From an uncultured bacterium (GTDB lineage: Bacteria > Actinomycetota > Aquicultoria > SKW223), in the NCBI GenBank assembly GCA_938042205.1, contig CALIRS010000190.1, forward strand, positions 1 through 5,045: a stretch of 5,045 nt of DNA, given 5' to 3'. Below, one piece after another: positions 1 to 5,045 of the stretch (its first letter is position 1; every line of letters starts with the position of its first letter). A model generated the notes under the pieces. The model ran no database searches. It saw only the letters and a program-made list of their open reading frames with translations, and was not told where the DNA came from. A program made the position numbers and the translations under genes.

Positions 1-391
1 AAGAAAACCTTTCATTGCCAGTAATTTCTCCAAGTCTTTTTACAGTTTCATCATTAAGTCCCAGATTGAGAACAGTATCCATCATCCCGGGCATCGAAAA
101 TGGAGCTCCTGACCTCACTGATACTAAAAGGGGGTTATTCAGATCTCCAAATTTCTTACCGGTCTTTTTTTCGAGAACACCCATAGCTTCAAGAACCTCG
201 TCCCATAAACCATCTGGTAAATCTCCCTTTTTCACATACTCACGACAGGCTTCAGTGGTAATCGTAAAGCCTGGTGGCACCGGAAAACCAAGTCTCGTCA
301 TCTCCGCAAGACCAGCGCCCTTTCCACCAAGGAGGTCTTTCATCCCCGCATTTCCCTCTTCAAAATGATAAACATATTTCTTTACCGTCAT
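1..391 (-). CDS. ppdK: Pyruvate, phosphate dikinase, N-terminal part (runs off the window)
   Basis: PPDK interconverts pyruvate + ATP + Pi and phosphoenolpyruvate + AMP + PPi in the cytoplasm. Only the first 130 codons are present; the gene continues past position 1. The visible part is the start of the ATP-grasp nucleotide-binding domain. It shows GGKGAGLAEM (residues 22-31, Lys24 being the expected ATP-contacting lysine), the loop PVPPGFTITTEAC (37-49) and the hallmark SVRSGAPFSMPGMMDTVLNL (91-110), where Arg93 matches the conserved nucleotide/phosphate-binding arginine. The catalytic histidine and the regulatory threonine beside it lie outside the window. The ATG at 391 is preceded by an excellent Shine-Dalgarno (AGGGAGG, 398-404) inside the last codons of the upstream PPSR gene, and only one base separates it from that gene's stop. 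Tight coupling to its own regulator supports PPDK rather than PEP synthase. The family call is secure; the full length cannot be judged. Confidence 0.96.
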   Translation of the reverse strand, partial: MTVKKYVYHFEEGNAGMKDLLGGKGAGLAEMTRLGFPVPPGFTITTEACREYVKKGDLPDGLWDEVLEAMGVLEKKTGKKFGDLNNPLLVSVRSGAPFSMPGMMDTVLNLGLNDETVKRLGEITGNERFS

Positions 392-392
392 C

Positions 393-1193
393 TTATTCCT
401 CCCTGAAGGAAGATTTTAATATCTCGTCGGCAATTTCCTCGACTGCTTTCTGTGTAACATCAATTACTCGACATCCAATAGTTCTCATTACTTCTTCTGC
501 ATATTTCACTTCCCGGGTAATTGATTCAAGCGAAGTATATTGTGCCAAATCAGCACCTATTTTGTCACGCCTGTGAACTCTAAGTTTGTAAAGGCGTGTT
601 GGAGTAATCGTCAAACCAATTACTTTCTCCTTATCCAGCTCAAAAATCTTCTGGGGTGGATCTATTCCGTAGACAACAGGAATATTTGCTGTTTTGTAAC
701 CGAGGTTTGCCAGATACATCGAAATCGGTGTCTTACCTGTTCTGGATACTCCAATGAGCACAAAATCTGCCTTTTCAATGTCTTCTATTTTTTTACCATC
801 ATCGTGTTTAACAGTAAATTCAAGAGCTTCAACTTTCTCAAATAATCTAACTTTTCTTCTGCCTTCTTTTGGCTTGGCTATGCCTTCAAGGATTGAATAG
901 TCAATCATCTTAAGTACCGGATCAAAAATGTTTAACGCTACAATACCGTGTTCATCAGCAATAGCTTCTACTTCTTCTTTAAGTCCCTCATTCTGAAAAT
1001 AATAAAAGATTAAAAAAGGAGGATTTTCTTTTTCAAAAACCTGCCTGAGTGAGATCCTATCGTGGATACCGAGCTTTAATATCCACTGGTGGCGCCCCTT
1101 TCTTGACTGTGCCACCCTGACTACTCGTTCAAGAGAATCTTCTTCAACATCTGCGATTATGTAAATAGTTGGAGTCTTTGTCTTCAACCTCAA
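393..1193 (-). CDS. Pyruvate, phosphate dikinase regulatory protein (PPSR, DUF299 bifunctional kinase/pyrophosphorylase)
   Basis: This 266-residue protein fits the PPSR family (about 270 aa). Known members use ADP to phosphorylate a threonine next to PPDK's catalytic histidine, inactivating it, and remove that phosphate with Pi, releasing PPi. The C-terminal half is canonical: EALEFTVKHDDG (122-133), P-loop GVSRTGKTP (148-156), SMYLANLGYKTANIPVV (158-174), VIGLTITPTRL (191-201) and CRVIDVTQKAVEEIA (241-255). Many relatives have SRTSKTP; Gly in the P-loop is closer to the PEP-synthase regulator type, but the adjacent ppdK makes PPDK the likely target. The N-terminal half is diverged: the usual SDSxGETAE-like motif reads ADVEEDSLE (14-22). 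The start is TTG at 1193, chosen because GGGAG (1199-1203) lies 5 nt upstream; the next TTG, two codons in, is spaced worse. The gene begins 15 nt after the glyS stop and ends 1 nt before ppdK, so the three are probably cotranscribed. Confidence 0.92.
   Translation of the reverse strand: MRLKTKTPTIYIIADVEEDSLERVVRVAQSRKGRHQWILKLGIHDRISLRQVFEKENPPFLIFYYFQNEGLKEEVEAIADEHGIVALNIFDPVLKMIDYSILEGIAKPKEGRRKVRLFEKVEALEFTVKHDDGKKIEDIEKADFVLIGVSRTGKTPISMYLANLGYKTANIPVVYGIDPPQKIFELDKEKVIGLTITPTRLYKLRVHRRDKIGADLAQYTSLESITREVKYAEEVMRTIGCRVIDVTQKAVEEIADEILKSSFREE
398..404 (-). promoter_or_regulatory. Ribosome binding site of ppdK, inside the PPSR gene end
   Basis: AGGGAGG on the minus strand lies in the codons for the final Arg-Glu-Glu of the regulator, 6 nt before the ppdK ATG at 391. 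Stop and start are separated by one base, so ppdK translation is probably coupled to that of its regulator. Confidence 0.8.
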
Positions 1194-1198
1194 ACTTT

Positions 1199-1203
1199 CT
1201 CCC
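1199..1203 (-). promoter_or_regulatory. Ribosome binding site deciding the TTG start of the PPSR gene
   Basis: GGGAG on the minus strand, 5 nt before TTG at 1193, in the 15-nt gap after the glyS stop. There is no ATG or GTG near the expected N-terminus in this frame, so TTG is the likely initiator. Confidence 0.65.
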
Positions 1204-1208
1204 GATAT

Positions 1209-3266
1209 CTATATTAAAGCAGAAAAATTTGCATACTTCTCATAAAGCGCCCGAAGAGAGTTTAGAAGTTTTAATCTATTTTCCCTAATCTTTTTATCTT
1301 CTGACATTACCAGCACCTTGTCAAAAAAGGTATCGATTGTTTCTCTCATGTCAGCTATTTTTGCCAGTGTTTTTTCAAGCTCTCTTTCGGAATATGATTT
1401 GTAAGTTCTATTGTAAACTTGATAAAGTTTTTCTTCATAAGCTTCCTCAAATAATGACGGGTCAACACTGGTTCCTAATTCAGGCTGAGAAAGATTTCTT
1501 ACTCTCTGGAAAGGAATGAGTATATCATCTAATTTTTCATCCTTTGCCCATCTGGAAATAATTTCAAGCTTTTTTATTGAAGTCGAAGGAGCAACCATAG
1601 CCCGTGTCGAAATGCAATAAACATGTTCAGGTCGGTAATCTTTATCTATCAGCATTCTCTCCAGTCGCGCGCGGAAGAATTCAAACAAAGACTGGAATGT
1701 TTCTTTACTATCCCTTAATCCCTTTACATTTTCATATCCTTTTATAGCAAGTTTTAAAGCTTCCTCCAGATTGAAATCAATGTCACTTTCAAGAATGATT
1801 TGCACTGCTCCCTGCGATTGCCTTCGAAGTGAATAAGGGTCCTCAGAACCAGTTGGCTCAAGCCCACACAGGAAATAACCGGCGACAGTGTCTAACCTAT
1901 CCGCTATAGAGAGTACGATTCCCACTTTGGTCTCAGGTAGAAGATCTCCTGGAAACCTGGGCAGATAGTGTTCATAAATAGCTTTCGCCACTTCTAGATC
2001 TTCTCCTCCTTTAAGTGCATATTCCCGTCCCATAATTCCCTGAAGCTCAGGAAATTCTGTTACCATACTGGTGAGCAGGTCCGCTTTGGAAAGATAAGCC
2101 GCTCTTTCAGCTTTTTCCTTAATTCTCTTACTATATCCAAAAAGCCCTGCTATTTGACCTGCAAGACTTTGCAGTCGCGACACTTTCTCAAGGAGCGTAC
2201 CCAGCTTTCTCTGAAAAATGACTCCTTCAAGTGCCGGAACTCGCGACTCAAGGGGCTTTTTAAGGTCATCTTCATAAAAGAAAGTAGCATCTTCGAGTCT
2301 TGCTCTGATAACTCTTTCGTTACCTTCACGAATCACATCTTCAAACTCAGGATTCCCATTGTGTATTACCACAAAATAAGGCATTAAGCTACCGGAAACT
2401 TTTTTTCTAACAGGAAAATATCTCTGATGAGACTCCATTGCTGTGATAAGTACCTCTTCTGGTAATGATAGAAATCTTTCTTCAAATTTACCCAGTATAG
2501 CGTAAGGATATTCAACCAGATGAACTACTTCTTGAAGCACATTTTCATCCATCAGTGGCTCTGCTCCCTCAGGACAAACCTTTTTTGCTTCATTCAAAAT
2601 TCTTTCCTTTCTTTTTTTATGATCTACGATCACTTTACCTTTTGTTTCTAAAATACTTTCATATGATGTGCCTTCAGGAATTTCAATCTCCTCTTGAACG
2701 AGAAAGCGATGCCCGCGACTTTTTCGCCCTGAAACCACACTTGCGATTTCAAAATCGAGTACACTGCTACCAAAAAGACAAACCAACCATCGAATCGGTC
2801 TAATAAACCTCACCGAGTAGTCTTTCCAGCGCATTGCTTTTTTAAAGTTAAGTGTAAGGATAATGTCAGGTACCGCTTTTTTAAGAAGCTTTTCGGTTTT
2901 TATACCTTCCTCTTTTTTAACAGCAAAAACGTAACGAGCACCATTAACTTCCCTCACTTGAAGCTCGTCAAGATTCACCCCCTGAGCCTTTGAAAAACCC
3001 TCTGCCGTTTTGGTGGGTTTTCCTTTATCATCGAAAGCTGCGTCGTAGGGAGGACCTTTAACTTCGATGACCCTATCCTCGGAACGTTCCGATACCTGCC
3101 CAATTATGGAAAGTCTTCGGGGACCTCCAAACACCCTTAAATTTTTAAAATAGATGGCATTCTCTTTTAAAGTTTTTTCAAATAGTTCTTTAAGCTGAGA
3201 AATACCTGCCTCAACTGCCCAGTGCGGCATCTCTTCAGTGCCAATCTCAAGCAAGAAAGTCTTCAA
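1209..3266 (-). CDS. glyS: Glycyl-tRNA synthetase beta subunit
   Basis: This is the beta subunit of the bacterial alpha2beta2 glycyl-tRNA synthetase. It binds tRNA-Gly and is needed, with GlyQ, for charging. At 685 residues it is full length for the family. Family signatures run in order: LLEIGTEEMP (5-14), MRWKDYSVRFIRPIRWLVCL (145-164), EYPYAILGKFEERFLSLPEE (252-271), MESHQRYFPV (277-286), RVIRARLEDATFFYEDDL (318-335), KADLLTSMVTEFPELQGIMG (394-413), SIADRLDTVAGYF (453-465) and DPYSLRRQ (476-483). The C-terminal region from about 580, with RVRNL (588-592) and FDKVLVMSEDKKIRENRLKL (648-667), is the DALR-type anticodon-binding domain. The start is TTG at 3266; its TTGA overlaps the glyQ TGA stop, and GAGGTGA (3271-3277) lies a few bases upstream, so translation is probably coupled to glyQ. 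I see no frameshift or missing block. Confidence 0.97.
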   Translation of the reverse strand: MKTFLLEIGTEEMPHWAVEAGISQLKELFEKTLKENAIYFKNLRVFGGPRRLSIIGQVSERSEDRVIEVKGPPYDAAFDDKGKPTKTAEGFSKAQGVNLDELQVREVNGARYVFAVKKEEGIKTEKLLKKAVPDIILTLNFKKAMRWKDYSVRFIRPIRWLVCLFGSSVLDFEIASVVSGRKSRGHRFLVQEEIEIPEGTSYESILETKGKVIVDHKKRKERILNEAKKVCPEGAEPLMDENVLQEVVHLVEYPYAILGKFEERFLSLPEEVLITAMESHQRYFPVRKKVSGSLMPYFVVIHNGNPEFEDVIREGNERVIRARLEDATFFYEDDLKKPLESRVPALEGVIFQRKLGTLLEKVSRLQSLAGQIAGLFGYSKRIKEKAERAAYLSKADLLTSMVTEFPELQGIMGREYALKGGEDLEVAKAIYEHYLPRFPGDLLPETKVGIVLSIADRLDTVAGYFLCGLEPTGSEDPYSLRRQSQGAVQIILESDIDFNLEEALKLAIKGYENVKGLRDSKETFQSLFEFFRARLERMLIDKDYRPEHVYCISTRAMVAPSTSIKKLEIISRWAKDEKLDDILIPFQRVRNLSQPELGTSVDPSLFEEAYEEKLYQVYNRTYKSYSERELEKTLAKIADMRETIDTFFDKVLVMSEDKKIRENRLKLLNSLRALYEKYANFSALI

Positions 3267-4138
3267 GCTTTCACCTCTAAAAGTGGATATCCCAGCGACT
3301 CTCTAAGTTCAAGCCACGCCTGAGCTATTTTTCGAGCAAGGTTTCGCACCCGTGCAATGTAAGATACCCTTTCACTAACACTGAGAGCAGCCCGGGCATC
3401 AAGAACGTTGAATAAATGAGAACATTTAAGTACATAATCGTAGGATGGATAAATAAGCCCGAGATCAATTAATCTTAATGCTTCCTTTTCACAATCGTCA
3501 AAGTGTTTAAGATGGAGATTTATATCAGCCTCTTCAAAATTGAATTTTGACCACTGAATTTCAGTTTGGTGGTGAACTTCACCATAGGTGATTCCGTCAA
3601 CCCAGACAAGGTCGAAAACGTTTTCTTTTTTTTGAATATACATTGAGATTCTTTCAAGACCATAAGTGATTTCAGAAGATACGGGTTTTAAATCTATGCC
3701 ACCCACCTGTTGAAAGTAAGTAAACTGGGTGATTTCCATCCCATCAAGCCAGACTTCCCAGCCAAGTCCCCATGCACCAAGAGTTGGCGATTCCCAGTCG
3801 TCTTCTACAAATCTGATATCATGTTCCTCAGGTTTTATCCCTAACGCTCTTAAAGAATTTAAGTAAACTTCCAGAACGTCGTCGGGCGAAGGCTTAAGGA
3901 TCACCTGAAACTGGTAATGTTGAAAAAGACGGTTCGGATTTTCTCCATACCGACCATCAGTAGGACGTCTTGAAGGCTCAACGTAAGCAACTTTCCACGG
4001 CTCCGGTCCAAGCGAGCGCAAAAAGGTGTGGGGATTAAAGGTGCCAGCTCCTACTTCAATATCATATGGTTGACCGATAACGCAACCGAAATCAGCCCAA
4101 TACTTTTGTAAAGAAAGGATTACTTCCTGAAAGTTCAT
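3263..4138 (-). CDS. glyQ: Glycyl-tRNA synthetase alpha subunit
   Basis: GlyQ is the catalytic alpha subunit of the heterotetrameric class II glycyl-tRNA synthetase; it activates glycine with ATP and acts with GlyS. The protein is 291 residues, near the usual 290-305. It opens with the family start NFQEVILSLQKYWADFGC (2-19), then QPYDIEVGAGTFNPHTFLR (23-41). Motif 2 is EPSRRPTDGRYGENPNRLFQ (54-73) with its conserved arginines. DWESPTLGAWGLGWEVW (114-130) and ITQFTYFQQ (136-144) form the active-site core, and motif 3 is SEITYGLERISMYIQ (155-169) with Arg163. The C-terminal helical part holds CSHLFNVLDARAALSVSER (239-257). The ATG at 4138 is fixed by homology and by AGAGGTG (4141-4147), a rather close Shine-Dalgarno. 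Its first 47 nt lie inside a preceding small ORF in another frame, and its stop overlaps the glyS start by 4 nt. Confidence 0.98.
   Translation of the reverse strand: MNFQEVILSLQKYWADFGCVIGQPYDIEVGAGTFNPHTFLRSLGPEPWKVAYVEPSRRPTDGRYGENPNRLFQHYQFQVILKPSPDDVLEVYLNSLRALGIKPEEHDIRFVEDDWESPTLGAWGLGWEVWLDGMEITQFTYFQQVGGIDLKPVSSEITYGLERISMYIQKKENVFDLVWVDGITYGEVHHQTEIQWSKFNFEEADINLHLKHFDDCEKEALRLIDLGLIYPSYDYVLKCSHLFNVLDARAALSVSERVSYIARVRNLARKIAQAWLELRESLGYPLLEVKA
3271..3277 (-). promoter_or_regulatory. Ribosome binding site deciding the TTG start of glyS
   Basis: GAGGTGA on the minus strand, followed by AAGC and then TTG at 3266, which itself overlaps the glyQ stop (TTGA). The translation from this TTG begins MKTFLLEIGTEEMP, exactly where the family starts, so this non-ATG start is well supported. 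Confidence 0.8.
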
Positions 4139-4352
4139 AACACCTCTTTACTTTTTTACGCCATGCTGAAAGAAAATATCCAGCCAAAAGTGTAGCTAAA
4201 AGTATGGAAAGAGCAATAGCTAATTGAAGTCCCCATTTTTCGTAATCATAATAACCACAGACTAGTATTTTTCGCCCCGGCAACATAAAAGTGATAATAG
4301 TGATAATACTTACTACAGACATCGCTTTTTCTTTTACCCCGAGACAAAACAA
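4092..4352 (-). CDS. Small hypothetical membrane protein leading the glyQS operon
   Basis: I do not recognise this 86-codon ORF. It could encode a small inner-membrane protein. Residues 12-24 (SVVSIITIITFML) form a short, weak hydrophobic segment. Residues 40-62 form a convincing transmembrane helix (LAIALSILLATLLAGYF and flanks), followed directly by the basic cluster RKKVKR (65-70). By the positive-inside rule the C-terminus would be cytoplasmic. The proposed TTG start at 4352 has GAGGTG (4359-4364) exactly 6 nt upstream, almost the same arrangement as the well-supported TTG start of glyS. A good promoter sits about 30 nt further up. Against it: the last 15 or so codons are out-of-frame glyQ 5' sequence (47-nt overlap), and an alternative ATG at 4322 lacks a good Shine-Dalgarno. 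Clostridia and bacilli often have a small gene between recO and glyQ, but I see no resemblance to those proteins. It may be real, or a translated leader that feeds ribosomes into glyQ. Confidence 0.55.
   Translation of the reverse strand: MFCLGVKEKAMSVVSIITIITFMLPGRKILVCGYYDYEKWGLQLAIALSILLATLLAGYFLSAWRKKVKRCYELSGSNPFFTKVLG
4141..4147 (-). promoter_or_regulatory. Ribosome binding site of glyQ, inside the small ORF
   Basis: AGAGGTG on the minus strand ends 2 nt before the glyQ ATG, giving a short spacing. It lies within codons 69-71 of the preceding ORF, so ribosomes translating that ORF would pass over it. This allows translational coupling or interference. Confidence 0.65.
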
Positions 4353-4356
4353 TCAG

Positions 4357-4364
4357 TTCACCTC
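4357..4364 (-). promoter_or_regulatory. Ribosome binding site deciding the TTG start of the small ORF
   Basis: GAGGTGAA on the minus strand; its GAGGTG core ends 6 nt before TTG at 4352. It closely resembles the site in front of glyS and is the main argument for choosing the TTG rather than the ATG at 4322. Confidence 0.6.
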
Positions 4365-4389
4365 ATGAAAATTTGCGGATTGTGCAGCG

Positions 4390-4419
4390 ATATTAACAAA
4401 ATAGCCTTGCCGGTGTCAA
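4390..4419 (-). promoter_or_regulatory. Sigma70-type promoter for the small ORF-glyQ-glyS-PPSR-ppdK operon
   Basis: On the minus strand a perfect -35 box TTGACA (4414-4419) is followed after 18 nt by TAATAT (4390-4395), a 4/6 match to the -10 consensus. It carries an extended -10 TG one base upstream (TGTTAATAT, 4390-4398). Transcription would start near 4383, leaving a leader of about 30 nt that contains the GAGGTG Shine-Dalgarno of the small ORF. The position between recO and the next gene fits a promoter for the downstream operon. I see no operator-like palindrome over it. This is a sequence match only; transcription from recO could also read through. Confidence 0.72.
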
Positions 4420-4465
4420 ATTGAAAAGAGACTCCAACTATACTTCTGAAATGCTAAAACAAATA

Positions 4466-4579
4466 AGGTAGGTCTTGAATTGGACTTTTTAAGAATGAAT
4501 AAATAAAGGTAAAAAATGAAAAATTGATTTTGCTAACATGCACCTGAACTGCGGAATTCACAATTCAAGACCTGACCCC
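4466..4579. repeat. Inverted-repeat pair bracketing the recO 3' end (possible REP-like or MITE remnant)
   Basis: AGGTCTTGAATTG at 4470-4482 is the exact reverse complement of 4561-4573, with 78 nt between the arms. Allowing one missing base, the match grows to GGT-AGGTCTTGAATTG against GGTCAGGTCTTGAATTG. The inner 78 nt are A/T-rich outside the recO tail and hold no gene of their own. The right arm is inside the recO coding sequence and the left arm is in the spacer 47 nt or more upstream of the operon promoter. Next to the right arm are a small palindrome GAATT-CAC-AATTC (4554-4566) and a 5-bp hairpin CCCAC/GTGGG (4577-4591). From memory, unverified, GGTCAGGTCTTGAATT-like sequences recur near REP-associated tyrosine transposases in several bacterial lineages. 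No transposase is present here. There is no T-run after the stem, so it is not a typical terminator. Confidence 0.55.
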
Positions 4580-5045
4580 ACAATTGGTGGGAGGTGATGT
4601 GGATGTCGAAATGATGGGAGTAAAGAGTTTCGATTAATTTCATTGCTGTGGCAACCTCCTTTTCGGTGACTTTAAATTTCGGTGATTTATTAACACCTGC
4701 GTCATAACTCTTTCCCTCAAAACAACCAGCAATATTCTTCAATAAGTGTAGAAATCTCACATCATGGAGTGTTTCCGCCACCTTAAAACCACCTTTCCCG
4801 CAATTTCCACATACAACTCCTCCTTTCTCAGGATCAAGACTGATACTACCCTGCTTAACACGCTGACCGCAAGTTATACAGTTTTCCAGATGAGGTCCTG
4901 TACCCAGTAGATAAAGCATTCCTAACTCAAAGGCAAGAGCATATACTAAAGCCTTTTTAGAGTCAGCTTTTTCTATAAATCTTAAGAAATTTAAAAGGTA
5001 AGTAAATATAGTTCTTGATTCTTGTCCTTCGGGAACCACTTTTGA
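4533..5045 (-). CDS. recO: DNA repair protein RecO, C-terminal part (5' end outside window)
   Basis: RecO works with RecF/RecR to load RecA on SSB-coated single-stranded DNA and anneals strands. The frame is open to the window edge, giving 170 codons of a protein usually about 240-270 aa. The GTG at 5039 is an internal valine, not the start, since the N-terminal OB-fold domain is missing. The visible part is the RecO C-terminal helical domain: YLLNFLRFIE, then ALAFELGMLYLLGTGPHLENC, which matches the family pattern FEL..L...G..P.l..C. A four-cysteine zinc site follows: CITC (Cys56, Cys59 from the window edge) and CGNC (Cys79, Cys82), separated by 19 residues with the typical LDPEKGGVVC lead-in. 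The last family-like stretch is LIETLYSHHFDIHITSHQL. The remaining 13 residues (WGQVLNCEFRSSG, then Ala-Cys) do not look like RecO and are encoded by a repeat arm. No recO-like frame resumes downstream. Confidence 0.9.
   Translation of the reverse strand, partial: SKVVPEGQESRTIFTYLLNFLRFIEKADSKKALVYALAFELGMLYLLGTGPHLENCITCGQRVKQGSISLDPEKGGVVCGNCGKGGFKVAETLHDVRFLHLLKNIAGCFEGKSYDAGVNKSPKFKVTEKEVATAMKLIETLYSHHFDIHITSHQLWGQVLNCEFRSSGAC

Noticed and set aside
15..845. Plus-strand open frames (15-368, 274-576, 540-845)
   Set aside because: They lie antisense to ppdK and the PPSR gene, have low-complexity Ser/Phe-rich translations typical of antisense frames, and show no recognisable family.
1337..2803. 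Plus-strand open frames within glyS (1337-1519, 2154-2387, 2555-2803)
   Set aside because: They are antisense shadows of a clearly real gene, with no credible ribosome binding sites or protein family features.
4509..4532. A/T-rich stretch just after the recO stop as a terminator
   Set aside because: AAAAT-CA-ATTTT can pair only through A-T bases with a two-base loop, so it is not a credible terminator hairpin.
4353..4532. T-box or other riboswitch, or a tRNA, in the recO-glyQ spacer
   Set aside because: I found no T-box-like motif, no terminator hairpin with a U-run and no tRNA-like cloverleaf. The predicted promoter leaves only about 30 nt of leader.
4470..4573. The inverted repeat as a rho-independent terminator of recO
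   Set aside because: The loop would be 78 nt, the stem is modest in G+C, and no U-run follows it in the direction of recO transcription (ACCTTATTTG).
4533..5039. recO starting at the GTG at 5039
   Set aside because: The frame stays open to the window edge, the RecO N-terminal OB-fold domain is missing, and no Shine-Dalgarno precedes this GTG. It is an internal valine of a gene cut by the window.
1..5045. CRISPR array, defence system or other complete new system
   Set aside because: There are no regularly spaced direct repeats and no defence-type genes. All large genes are conserved housekeeping families.

Overview
The window is a bacterial housekeeping region of about 40% G+C (by eye), and every gene I can support lies on the minus strand. 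In transcription order, from high to low coordinates, it holds the 3' part of recO, an intergenic region with a promoter and a small inverted-repeat structure, a short two-helix membrane-protein ORF, glyQ, glyS, a pyruvate,phosphate dikinase regulatory protein (PPSR/DUF299) gene, and the first 130 codons of ppdK.

From the small ORF to ppdK the genes are packed as one operon. The small ORF overlaps glyQ by 47 nt, glyQ and glyS overlap by 4 nt, 15 nt separate glyS from the PPSR gene, and 1 nt separates PPSR from ppdK. A strong sigma70-type promoter (TTGACA, 18 nt, extended -10 TGTTAATAT) lies just upstream of the small ORF. Its leader is only about 30 nt, so there is no room for a T-box. Each of these genes has a recognisable Shine-Dalgarno sequence, and three of the five starts are TTG.

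The functions are protein synthesis (the two subunits of alpha2beta2 glycyl-tRNA synthetase) and the PEP/pyruvate node (PPDK and the bifunctional kinase/phosphorylase that switches it off and on). RecO is a recombination-repair mediator. The order recO-glyQ-glyS-PPSR-ppdK is, from memory, known in Clostridia-like Firmicutes and some deep-branching or uncultured lineages. Alpha2beta2 GlyRS excludes eukaryotes and archaea. I cannot place the organism more finely.

The least ordinary part is 4353-4600. A 13-bp perfect inverted repeat (AGGTCTTGAATTG), 17 bp if one gap is allowed, brackets the end of recO. One arm, extended to GGTCAGGTCTTGAATTG, forms part of the recO coding sequence and supplies a C-terminal tail unlike the RecO family. 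This looks like a small mobile or REP-like repeat inserted at the gene end. The other points of interest are the uncharacterised small membrane ORF leading the operon and the diverged N-terminal half of PPSR. I found no complete new system in this window.
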